A stretch of 64,000 nucleotides of DNA. Source: Xiphophorus maculatus (Eukaryota > Chordata > Actinopteri > Cyprinodontiformes > Poeciliidae). Under the pieces are notes generated by a model. It had not been told where the DNA came from. It worked only from the letters and a program-made list of their open reading frames with translations, and did no database searches. The DNA lies in contig NC_036446.1 in NCBI RefSeq assembly GCF_002775205.1, positions 12,140,272 through 12,204,271 of the forward strand, read 5' to 3'. Positions 12,536 through 23,646 of this stretch are shown piece by piece (the stretch's first letter is position 1; each line of letters starts with the position of its first letter). Position numbers and translations under genes: made by a program.

Positions 12536-13299
12536 TAACATGACTAATAAAACTTTTGTTAAGTCTGTTGGTTTTGGTGTCCCACCAACATCTGGCGCTC
12601 TTTACAAAACCCTCGGGGTGCGCCCCTGGCATTTTGCCTTCACTCAGCGAAATCTTCCAGGTTGCTATAAAAGCCTTGAACTCTGCAGTTGAACTATCCC
12701 AATCAGTTGGGTGGAGCGCTGATGTTGGCTACAGTTCAGATCTTCTAAACCACAGTAATGAATAACAGAACAGCTCACACCTTATGTCCATATTTTACAT
12801 TCAGCGTAAACCCAAAAAACACAGCATGCTGATGAAATAAGATGTCAGGTCTACAGGATGAGATTTATTATTTAGTAAATAAACATGCATAGCTGTCCGC
12901 GGGCGGTTTATAATGCCAGGCGTGACTGACAGCTGAGCTTTCAATTAACATGTTGTATTTGTCATCTGTCAGTTGCGGACGTCGCCTTTGAAACACGAAG
13001 CAGAAATTAACGAGATTTGTTCTGCTTCACCAAAAAGACGGAAAACCGCTGAGAGGAACTAGAAACTAATACTTCATTTTAACCCATTTAATGTCGAATC
13101 GCTAGTGAAACGTCTGCCTTGGCGTCAGTGGATGTTGCTACCAGGCTAGCATTAGCTAGCGCCCAGCCGAACAGGAGACACATCTGGCCACCTTTAGGAG
13201 CCGCACCGTCATTTTCCTTACACTTCCACGCGCTAGCTGTAAGTGCCACTGCTACGACGGAACAGACGTTACGACGCAGCGCGTTCAGGACGTACTTAC

Positions 13300-13445
13300 G
13301 GCTGAGGAGAGAGGCTGACGGGCGGAGAGCTCAGCATCAGACACCTTGCCGAGGATGTTGTTGTTGTTGTACGGAGTGTAACGCAAGCGCTACCCGCAGT
13401 CAGACAGACAGGCAGGGGTCGTTGCCGCCGCTCTCCCCGAGCCCG
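13300..13445 (-). promoter_or_regulatory. cnst: Likely cnst 5' UTR exon and CpG-rich promoter
   Basis: The stretch is GC- and CpG-rich against an AT-rich background. On the minus strand it ends in a strong donor (CAGCC then GTAAGTACG, exon end 13300). It lies upstream of the first coding exon of cnst, with no coding frame of its own. A further untranslated exon may lie at 9052-8989 (TCTGCAG acceptor, GTGGTT donor, weak). The transcription start cannot be placed exactly. Confidence 0.5.
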
Positions 13446-15229
13446 GGCTGAGTGTGTCAGCTACACCGACCACGAGCTCTAGCGCCATCTATCGTCCGTC
13501 TACCGTCCATGTTTCACTTTGTGTTTAGCGTGACACACCAACAGAAACGAAAATGTGAAGGGTGCGACGGTGTGTTAGGGTCATTGTATACAGGAAAAAA
13601 AAAATACATTTCCGCCCAAAACATTCAAAAACTTTCTAGAAAAATCGAGGATTTTTTTTTATTTCAAAAGTTGAAATTTTGCTAAAAAAAAATAAAAGAA
13701 AAAAAAACCTCAGACATTTTTAGATTAATCAGAAAATTTCTAGAGAAAACAAGAAATTTTTTGAGTCTGATAAGTAAAAAAAAAATTGCCAGAAAAAACT
13801 CAAATTTTCAGATTAATCTCTGAAATGTTCAAGAAAAAGTCAAAAATTTGCTAGAAACTCAGAATTTTTTTTTTAATTTAATCTCAGGACGTTTCTAGAA
13901 AAAACAGGGAATTTTTTGAGTTTCAATTAAGATTTTAAATGTTGCTAGAAAAGAACTCAGACATTCTGAGATTAATTTCAGTCATTTCTTTAAAGAAAAA
14001 AAAAAGGAATTTTCTGAGTTTGAAAAGCCAAAGATTTGCTAGAAAAAACTAATAAATTTCTCTCGGAATAAAGAAATATTTTCTGAGTTTGAACATTTAA
14101 TCTAAGTCACTTTGGGCTACATACTACACAGTGTGAAAAAGAAAAAAAAAACAGGACTGGTATTGAGACCTATGTTTCTACCAGATTTGTGCACCGAGAC
14201 TGAGAATTTTCCAAAACAGGTTCTGTGAACATCAGCTTACATATCTTGTCACAAATTATAAAGTGGATTTATGCCTAGGCTTGAACTAGGTCATCCTAAC
14301 ATACGCTTTGATGTAAACCATTTAAGCTCTTGTTCTATCTTCCTCTGAATAGTTAGCTGTTTATTTCCCACTGCACTGCATCCAATACCTCTGGCCCTTT
14401 TGAAGAAAAGCATCCCCATAGTATCATGCTGCCACCACCATGTTTACTCAAGTATATAGTAATTTTTCTTCACATTCTAAACACTCTTCCATAAAAGCCA
14501 GATTTGTGTAGCTCACAGGGTTGTTCTGAAAACAGATTATCTACCTGACCTGTGGATTTCTACAGCAAAAATTTGACAAAAATGTGAAAAAAATGATACA
14601 AACAACTTTAAATCACATTTTCTTTGTCAATGACCAAGAAAGCAAATAATAGCTTTATTAATCAATCTGATTTATGACCAAATGACAGAGCACCAATAAA
14701 ACCTGGGCTAGATGTAAAAAAGTATGATATATTTTGCTTTTAAATTAACATATCTAACTTACATATTTCATAAAGCATGAGATTTCACATGCACGAACAA
14801 TCATGGACTCACAAATATAAAAATACAAACAGCTGCTGTTATATAATGAAACAGCATTGCATTGCTTTTTTCCTTGGTTTGCTTCACATAAAGACGTACG
14901 CAGGTCGTTACACTGCTACTGCAATAAACTGACTAAATAAAACAGCAGCTGTATTATCAAGTGAAGCACACTAGGATGTTGGAGGTATGAGATCACTTGC
15001 ATAGCCTGAAGCTTCAGTGATGGATGAAGAGCCTCTATTTATGTATATTTATGTCCAAACTATGAAGTCACTGTAATATAAATTAAAAAAATTATATTTA
15101 TAGCAGAAACTTTTAAGCTATTTCAGTAACAGAACAGATGGAGAGTTTGTTATACTCTTATGGCTATTTATCTATCTTACTGTTCTGTTTCATCATATTA
15201 TTGAACACATGTTTAGTTGTGCTGTTATT
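13446..15229. other. Region between the cnst promoter and the tfb2m 3' end
   Basis: 13600-14105 is a degenerate A-rich tandem repeat of roughly 100-bp period; TTGCTAGAAAAAACTCAG, TCTGAGTTTGAAAAG and TTTCTAGA recur with many changes. After it, 14110-15220 is unremarkable AT-rich DNA. It probably includes the tfb2m 3' UTR, with a minus-strand AATAAA near 14653-14658. No gene is seen. Confidence 0.55.
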
Positions 15230-18200
15230 TTAGCCCCAGCCTTCCCTCTGCGTGTTCTCCAGGATCTCCTCGTAAAGCCAGCTCTGTATAAACTCCTGAC
15301 TCTTGTCCATCAGCTGGAAAAGTCGAAGGTACTCCTCTGGATAGACGTTTCCAGTCAGGATGTCCTCCGGCAAGCCCAACTCAGATAACAGTTTGCTCCC
15401 ACTGTCAGGTGACCACACACTAAAAAAAAATATATGAAAAAAATCAAACAAATAAGAGGCATGATGAAAGAAAACCACACATGCTTTGACAAGATGAACA
15501 AAATTATTAAAAACATGCTGCTAATACTTCCATTTGGATCTTAACTGCTTCTAAAAATAGTGCAAGCACTTTAAAAAAACAACATCCAACTGTTTTTGAC
15601 AGTAAGTTTATGTTTTTTTGATTCTTGTTCATGGAGTAAGTATAAAACTAAATGTTGGTTCCAGTTCTTCTGGGCCACTAAGTAGATGGTACTTTCTAAT
15701 TTCGCTCTAGATTTGTAAAGTATAAAGCTAAATGTTGGTCCTCCATGTTTGATTCTTGTACTGGGTTGCTAAGTAATAAACTAACAGGAGTTTTTCTTGC
15801 TCCAATATTAAGCTAAATGTTGGTCTAAAGTCATAAGTACTCCACAGTTTACAAACGTAATAAACTAAAAAGTATAAAGACTAAAATATTATTATCTAAG
15901 AATAATTTTGTGCAAAAAAAAAAGAACAAATATGCTCATGGATCAATCATAACCTGTTCAGGGAAGCATAACATGTTTAAGAAATCTGCAGGCTTTCTTC
16001 AAAGTGTGAGGCTTTGACGCTGCGTGTGTGTGATGTGAGCGCTAGCTTCGCCTGATGCCGTCTGCTTACTTGAGCCTGTCGATGAGTTTGACCTTCCGTT
16101 TTGCCAAACACTGTTTGACCATCATCAGCAGAGTTGAGGCGTTGGAGGGCATGAGGCCTGAGGAGAACAGGTCGGCCCGGGGACGCAGGCGAACCAGGCA
16201 CAGGTAATCGTTTGGAAGCTACATGGAGAGAAAAAGGCCAAATGTTGCATTAAACACTTTAAATGTTTATATCACTGCTGATAATGGACTGGCTCTGTTA
16301 CCTTCCCCTTGGAGTTACGTACACTCTGCCTTGAAGACACAGCAAACGACTCCCAGGGCTCCTGAACACACAGATAAGGAGGTGGAGGAATGAAATATCA
16401 ACAAACATTTCCTCTCTGATCTCATGATGTGTTGCAGACATGGATCAGTGACTGGCATGAAGGTACCGAAAGGTTTTAAAAAGTTACAGTTTCACAACAC
16501 AAACTAATTTTCCATTCTGTTATTCCCTGTTTTAAACTTTAATTTCCAAAGAACATTTAATACTAGAGCTGGAAAACATTTTAAATATCCAAAATAACTA
16601 AACAGAAGAACCGATATTATAAATGCAATAGATTATGAAGTGTTAAAAAAACAAAATTGCTTTTGAAAACATTAATAATGAGGTTCAGACAGGAAAAAAT
16701 GCAACACTGCCAGGTAGGAATTTTGCTAAAAAAACAAAACAATCTACTTTATGTCTAATCTTCTCAACAATATTACTTTAAATGTTACTCAAAATACAGA
16801 AACAAACAAGCAAATCAAAATGTTCTTGCTCATTTTATTCGACCAACTGATTTACTGCTTATCTGGACGGTCTTGCCAGAAGTGAATGAATATATCTATC
16901 TACATATTCTTATATCAGCAAACTGTATAAAAACTGCCATAAAATCATCTTATTTCCAAGAAAGCCAGTAGTTTTTATGCATCCTCAAATATCAGATGCT
17001 TTTATTACATTTTCAAAGGATTTTTGTAGGTAATTATTCAAATTTTATACTGTTTAAAAAAACATTATTGGCACATTATTGTTATTAGCAAAAATGTTGA
17101 TGGTACCGACAGGTTAAGTAGCTTGCTGGCTGCACACTGTTAATCAGGTGGCTGAAAATAGGACAAAAAGACTGGAAACTAAAAGAGCATCACTGATTTA
17201 AGGCACAGGAGGCAGATCTGTTAAGAAGTCCGCCAAAGGAGCAAGGAAGAGTAATTCAGCAACTAACATTAACTTATTATACTTGTGTTTCCAGATATTT
17301 ATGCTATAGATAATATTTTACTGTAATAATCTTAATCATATTTATTGAGCAGCAGTGGGGGTGTTTATTTTTGGATGAAATAAGATCATGTTACACTTCT
17401 TTTTAAATATAATTTAGCGTTAATGCAGATATTACAGTATTACAATAGAGCCACTGTATTTTTATTGAAGGTTTTCATACAGTGAGAATCTCATGTCAGC
17501 CTATTGCTGATGTATTGACCCTTGCAAACTACGTCACTTAATCATTCAAGGCGCCATGATGGATGTCGGAAATGAGAATCGGGAGTATTGAACAAAGCGA
17601 CTGAAATTGTTTTCCAAAGTTGTTTTTGCCAGTTTATTCATGACTTCCACTTGTTCGAGTCGAGCTAATTTGTCTGTGAACGTAACACACATGGTTAGGG
17701 CTCACAGACGGCGGTATTTACGAAAGTTGGAAACAGCTAGCTTACAAACTGATCCATACTTCCCTCCTGACGTGTTGATCAAATTACCGATTTTGCCTGA
17801 ATTCACACCACATGATTTATATCAGTATGTTATAAACGGCATCTCCCCTTAAACCGAGGAGCAGCATTAAAAACGTACAGAAGACGAGACGCTAACCGAT
17901 TTTTTTTTTTTCATAGATGCTAGGCTACATGACGGTGGGGCGCTGTTTCCCTGGTTACTAATGGTTAGACATACCTACTCCATAATGTGATATTTCATAT
18001 CATTCTAATCATACTTACTTATAAAGTTTATGAACGTTAATCTTCTTACCTTGTAAAAAGCGTTAGCTGCAAATCTGAGGTTACACCGATGGCTGAAAGT
18101 CATTATGACTGACAGCTGCTATCCATCTCCGCCGTATCTTCCCTCATTAAAAGTTATAAAATAAAATGACAGGTTTGGTTTTCACCCTTGTCTGTTTGTG

Positions 18201-21200
18201 CAGCCGACTGTGCAGCATCCTATAATCATTTATACTGCGGAGTCAACTAAGTAGAAGTGATTTTGGGCTACCAGATGTCCGTGTTTTGACAGGCTTTAAG
18301 CATCGGTTGTTTTGACGTCTGTTATGGTGGAGCGGACGGAGTTCTGAAGAGCATGACGTCACGTGCAAAGGGTCAATAGGAACACAAAAGATAAAAACCA
18401 TAGGTACTAACTTAAAGGAAAAGTGTACCTTGTGCAGAAGTTTGATATCACACGACATCTGCCAGAGGACGCCGAAGGCTCTGTAGAAGAGCATTTCACC
18501 AGGTCGGGACATCAGTTTCTGATGGATTAACAAACAGGTTTTACACAACCTGATCAGTTCATAACCAAACCTCACATCAATAACAAAGTGTAAAAAAGTG
18601 TAGGAATGCCTGTTTAAAATCTGCATCAAATGTTATAAATAAAAAGAAACACGTTTATTATTGTTATTTACCATGTACTCGCTCTCGTTGATGAAGAGGT
18701 TCAGCTCTATTCTGCCGTATCTGTAGACAGACAATCGCTCAAACAGAGCGTAAACCATCTTCAGCAGCGTGCCACGCCCGTTACGCTCTGGCAGGAACCC
18801 CACTACCTTCAAAGGCACGTCTGCAGAGGTTCACAAATACACACAATAACAAATGCTTTTCAGCTTTTTGAAAATAAGAGACACACAAACACGCTGTTTT
18901 AGACATGTTCAAGTTGTCAAGTTGAGGATTCATAGAAGGGATGCACAATATTGGATGTTTGGTCGATATCCTATATGCCAATATTATAAAACTCATTTAG
19001 CTGATTACCAATACCAATAACAATATTTGTCCCAATACCTACTTACTATATGGCTTTCTCTGCTGTGGAATTAAAATACTGCATTATCTTTGTCAATTTA
19101 GCCTGATACCAAATGCAAATGTTAAAAAGGAGGCTGAAAATGATGGAGCACTTTCAACTTGCATTATGTTTAATGTCAAACTTATTCATGACATCAGCTC
19201 TCTTTAAGACAATGACACTCAAACAGTTCAGATCTGACATTATGCTGTGCTTCAGGCATCTTTGTCACTGGTTTGTCATATAAAACCAACGCCTTTTACA
19301 TCTGTGAGTTATTTTGACTGAATGGCCGATGTCCAATATTAAATTTTACAGCGAATATCGGCCGATACCGATACCATGCCCATAATAAGGAAAGTAAGGA
19401 ATTGGAAGTCATTCAACCTTTGCAGGAGTCTTCAGTAAAATCTGCATCTTTTTCTCCTCACCATCAGTCCAGGCAGCCTCTGATATTCCCAGGTCGGTGA
19501 ACAGTTTATCGGTAAACATGGTCGGAGGTTTCACGTTGCCGCAGCCAAAGGGGTCCAGCCTGAAGAAGTCGCAGTGAACCACCTCCAGCTGACCATCAAG
19601 ACGCGTCTCCAGCTCCTGAAACATAAACCTGTCATCTATATCTTACCTTAAAAAATATATTCTATCAAAAATGAATTTGCCAATAACTATGTTTAAAAGA
19701 GGTGAAAAAGAATGTGATCCTAAGAGGAAGTTAATTTACCTGGAGGTCAGGTAAGAAGCTCCTGTCTCCCTCCAGAGCAACGACTCTCTGAGCTCCAGCA
19801 TTCAGCAGTGCTTTCGTCAAAACTCCAGGACCTGCAAATGAGACATTCACAACAAACCGAACTGCAAATCTTCTACAATGTAGGGCTGCAACAAATAGGT
19901 ATTTTAGTAATCAATTATTCAGATGATTAATCCGATCACAAATTTGGCATATTCTGAAGATTTTTAATTTAACTACTTCAGCCATTTTTATACAATATCA
20001 GAAATACAGTAAAAGATGCAAATATATAAAATTAAATCATTGCCTAAAATGCAATAACACAGTATTTCTGTAGTAGCAACATAGTAGTAGATCACGTGTA
20101 GGAAAGTATGCATCTCTGGTTAAATAATATATCTCTAGAATCAACATGTAAAAAGTCCTTTCTGGTTGACTTAACATCAATACAATGTATTTATCTGCTG
20201 AATAATTTCTGAAGTAACAGTTTAATAACTGGATGCAAAAGGTTAAGAATTAGTTGGGTTTTTTGGGGGTTTTTTTACAGAATTTGAACCAAGTGAATCT
20301 AAACTATGCCACTTGAAAAGTTCTGGGTTAAACATATTCATAGATAAAGAACGTTTATTTCATCTTAAATTAAACATCTACAATTTTTTGTACAGTTTTG
20401 GCTTAATTACTGCTCTGAGTATGTTGTTATTTCAGCAAATAGCCTTTCTTTGAGTCAGTTTACTTTAACAATTAATCAATTACTAAATTAGTGGATAATT
20501 ATTCCAATGATTAAATCATCACGATTATTCTGATTTCAGCCCTCATGCAAAGTTTTCTGAAGGTTACATCACAGATCTGTTGTTTCTCACCTGGATTACA
20601 TTCGAAGATGATGGTCTTAGCGTCCTGCAGGTCGGGCACCAAATGCTGTGCGACCACGTTGGCCAGATCTGGATTAACTATAAAGTGTCTGATTTTTTTA
20701 CAAGCCTGTGCACGGCGTACATTTTCCTCCACCTCCCCAAGATCCAGGTAGTCGTAGCGGCACAAAGGACGAAACTGGCCCTGTGAAAAAGATATTAACT
20801 GTGACTAACTAAACAAATGTCAACAAATAGTGAAAGAAAATGAAATAATTAACTTCATAATTGTCATATCGATCAGAATCAAAAATTTTGACCTTCTACA
20901 ATATATGAGAACTAGACTGTGGCATCATTTTCAGCCTATAAACACATCAACCAATGAAATTTAGTTTTTCTGAGTTTATTAATATTCACTGTTTTGAAAA
21001 TGACTGTCTTCTTTACATATTTTATCCTCCACTTATGCACTTCTAAATGAAACCTGTGGGTTAAGAATGGCGTCATTTAAAAAGGAAAAAAAAAATTAAG
21101 TAAATAAAAGCCTAGAGTCTAATAAGCCAAATTACCAACCTGTACAGCTGCTGCAGACAGGTTCCTGTGTACCAGCGCTGACGAAGGGGATGTTCTCTCT

Positions 21201-21409
21201 GAACGGGGCTGATGTGAACTGGGACCCATCGAGGGCCGACCGGGACCAAAAGAGTCAAGGCTGTAGGCCCTTTTAGGAAGATTAGGGCCCCCAGGGACAG
21301 AGGTTGTTGGGGCCAGCGCTGCCTTTCGAAAACATGATCTACTTCTAATGGTGTGGCAGCAAGAGGAGCGCACCATCAGCTCCAGCACTCTACAAATCTG
21401 AGTGGCCAT
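15230..21409 (-). CDS. tfb2m: Mitochondrial transcription factor B2 (TFB2M)
   Basis: TFB2M melts promoter DNA with POLRMT and TFAM during mitochondrial transcription initiation; it descends from rRNA adenine-N6 dimethyltransferases. Nine exons on the minus strand: 21409-21140, 20780-20591, 19831-19740, 19615-19462, 18820-18672, 18518-18429, 16361-16302, 16218-16070, 15419-15230. All phases agree, giving 447 residues (human is 396). The N-terminus is basic and rich in Arg/Ser/Cys, as expected of a mitochondrial presequence; the extra length lies mostly there. The methyltransferase core shows CRYDYLDLG, the SAM-loop-like [14 protein letters not shown], the acidic strand end ALEGD, and HCDFFRLDP. 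Later signatures are [26 protein letters not shown] and the terminal [12 protein letters not shown], each close to human TFB2M. The first ATG of the exon (21409) follows a UTR acceptor near 21475. It is divergent from sccpdh. Confidence 0.95.
16480..16890. mobile_element. Old hAT-like remnant in a tfb2m intron
   Basis: This is collinear with the 2010-2460 copy (AACATTTAATACTAGAGCTGG, CCAAAATAACTAAAC, TTACTGCTTATCTGGACGG). Ends are degraded. Confidence 0.55.
17515..18376. mobile_element. 862-bp TA-flanked element with terminal inverted repeats and a gene fragment
   Basis: The ends TTGACCCTTGCAAACTACGT and the reverse complement of GACGTCACGTGCAAAGGGTC pair over about 22 bp. TA lies on each side (17513-17514, 18377-18378). 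Inside, 17607-17852 is an open frame of 81 residues ending [19 protein letters not shown]; the copy at 924-1600 continues it with YTEEPLKTYK. I recall similar N-terminal segments in multi-copy teleost proteins linked to transposons, but the family name is not certain. The element lies in the tfb2m intron between exons 18518-18429 and 16361-16302. Confidence 0.8.
18930..19385. mobile_element. Putative hAT-like MITE (ATATCGGCCGATACC end)
   Basis: One end is GGGATGCACAATATTGG; the other is GAATATCGGCCGATACCGATACC. The interior contains CCAATACCAATAACAATATT. Related words are near 51100 (CAATATTAATATTGAATGTC). End pairing is imperfect, so the class is a guess. Confidence 0.45.
19881..20544. mobile_element. 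hAT-like element (TAGGGCTGCAAC ends) in a tfb2m intron
   Basis: It starts TAGGGCTGCAACAAATAGG and ends ATTCTGATTTCAGCCCTC, inverted termini. The interior carries repeated AATCGATTA-like words and GAATTTGAACCAAGTGAATC. Relatives: 27976-28498, 44966-45300 and 60850-61748. Confidence 0.65.
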
Positions 21410-22170
21410 GGTGGATCAGCAGACATAAAGCACGATGGAAGGTAGGGAAGAGACCTTTGGGAAATGTCACAGCCTAAAAGAAAAGTAAGATACAAGAGAA
21501 AACCTGGATTGAAGGGAATATGTAACACTTAACTGGAAGCACATGTTACATCCATTTCTCAATCTGCACTATTTCTTTACCCCGCTTAAGCATCGACTTA
21601 TTATGTGGCTAAGAATAATATTTACAAGTAAATGGGTAAATACGGGTAAATAAGTTCAAGCTAAGACAATTAGAGCTGAAAAAACTACAGAAGTGCCCAA
21701 TTCAGTACATTTTGTTCAGTTAGCAAGTTGCTATTGCTAACAGAACTTCTCAGAAACACATCGACTTGGAAAAGGAGCACAGCCAAGTTCGACATTGTTA
21801 CTATTAGCTTTAAGAAAAGACAGACAAACTGCGTATTAACGATAACAAGCTGCTATTTAAGTTAGCTAGCCGGGCTAGCCGTGCTTTTACATCCCTGGAG
21901 TGCTAAAGGAAATACCGATGTTATCACAAAAGCGTTACCACTAACCTCCCGCTAACCTCTTCGTAGATGGTCCGGTATTTTTGTTCCGGACGGGATCAGT
22001 GTGTCAAAACGTCCCTCTGTGCCTGATATCGGCAGTAAAACGGAGTGACATTGAGCTGCATCCTGACCCTCTGCGCATGATGTTTTTGCAACACTCGTGG
22101 TGCCGCAGGCGCATGGGATTTACGTCACTCTCCAGTGACAGTTACCTGCCTCAGCGCGACCGCCATATTT
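21410..22170 (-). promoter_or_regulatory. tfb2m: tfb2m 5' UTR and promoter region with ETS and NRF-1-like motifs
   Basis: A 5' UTR intron acceptor (TTTCTTTTAG then GCTGTGACATT) lies at about 21475, with a possible donor near 21948. Just upstream, 21970-21992 holds CCGGT and TTCCGGAC, ETS/GABP-type cores. Farther up are TGCGCATGA (about 22070) and GGCGCATGG (about 22108), partial NRF-1 matches, and CCGCCATATTTT (about 22160), a good YY1 match. NRF-1 and NRF-2/GABP control of TFB2M is established in mammals; its use here is inference. Confidence 0.4.
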
Positions 22171-23520
22171 TGAGTGGCAGAGTATGTCCGTTACCCAAAA
22201 GACACAATAAATTACGCTCAATGGATTTCTATTTTTCATATGCACAGTATGCTAACATTGTACTTGACTTGACCTTATTCTGTCTGTGGCAAGACATAAA
22301 TTCTCTTAGTTACTTATAGACGCGAATAGTAAAAAATAAAATTATTTTAATGTACGGTAGTCATTTTACTTCCTAGCATCATCTCTTGTAATTACATATA
22401 GCTACTTAATAACATGGGAAATCAGTTTAATGAGTTTGAAGTCAGCATGTGTTATTCAATGAGGCATGCCATGAAAACATTTACATTATTTTTATGTTTC
22501 TTCAATGTTCACTCAAATGGTTTAATCTGCAGAGAAAATACAATAGACCCATTAAACCTAGAAGAGCAGTTTCACTCTGACGCCATTCAGTCAAATACTG
22601 TACATTTTATAGTGCAAATAAGTTACATTAATAAGTTGGTAAATAAGTTCATCATATAGTTCGAAAATTGTAGCGTGAGCGCTCTGAGCGGCAGACTATC
22701 TTTGACGTATTTCTCCGGTAACCTTGTCAACAGGAATTTAAGAGAAAGTAAACAGGTGGTGAACACAATAAACGCACTGTATACGCTTTGCAGCAGGGAA
22801 AACCAAATTTGTAAGTATTTATATGTTTGGTAGACATTTATATGTTAGCTTGATAAAATCCAGAGCAACTCACATAATTTTTTAGTGTAGCATTAAGATA
22901 TACTGTATGTATCAGCTATTAATGTATTTTTCTTTCCGTTGTATTTCAGTTATTTAAAAAAAATCTTTTGAACATGCGAACTCCATGCAGAAAGAGTCAA
23001 ACCCAGAACTTTTTGCTGCATGGCAGAGTTACCATCTGCGCCACTCTGTAGCCCTAAATTCAATATATTCCCTGGTACTATCAATGGCATATTTAAATAA
23101 TCATAAATAAATGCTTAAAGGTAATTTAAAAATGAAATATATATAATGATGGCTGCCAATCTTAAAATACTTAAAGATATATTTAAGGAGCATGAAATAA
23201 ATCGAAGAACTATTGTTTTTTTTCGAAGCAACATGCCACTTACAACATGGCGGAGAGGTTGACGTACGATCCTGTCGTTGACAGGGCGTCACATGTTTAC
23301 AAACACCAATCAGAAGCCTGAGGAAGTCGTTCCGCTAACATAATATGAATGTTGGAAAATTTTAAAAAAGCAAGACGGATTTTGATCAAATGTATGATTC
23401 GTTAGAAAAATAAACATGTGATATATAATGCAAAAATATGACACGTTTTCTTTATACGAAACCTCTTTGTCATGCGCGTGGCTGTTGTACATTTCTGTTA
23501 GCGTATTAGCATAGTTTGGC
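22171..23520. other. Intergenic stretch between tfb2m and sccpdh
   Basis: This is AT-rich DNA between two divergent promoters. Short open frames here are not conserved-looking and have no splice context. The part near 22680-22720 (GAGCGCTCTGAGCGGCAG) and the run at 23240-23290 are slightly GC-rich and may belong to promoters or old insertions. I see no RNA gene or named repeat. Confidence 0.4.
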
Positions 23521-23646
23521 TACGGAAGTAGACAAAGCAGCGCTGTGAAAAGCGCAGCGGGCAGCACAGCCCCCTTCATTGTGACAGTCAGTGTGTAAAG
23601 GTGTCGCAGTAAGCTTCTTCTGTTCGTCTGAGTGTCTGCTGGTACC
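23521..23646 (+). promoter_or_regulatory. sccpdh: sccpdh promoter/5' UTR
   Basis: The stretch is GC-rich and lies immediately upstream of the start codon. It carries an ETS-type ACGGAAGT at about 23522 and GCAGCGCTG/GCGCAGCGGGC segments. The start codon context, GGTACCATGGCG, is a good Kozak match (purine at -3, G at +4). No earlier in-frame ATG is present. Confidence 0.4.

Noticed and set aside
13119..13451. Plus-strand 110-residue frame over the cnst promoter
   Set aside because: CpG-rich DNA gives long chance frames; no homology or splice sites, and it is opposite the 5' UTR exon.
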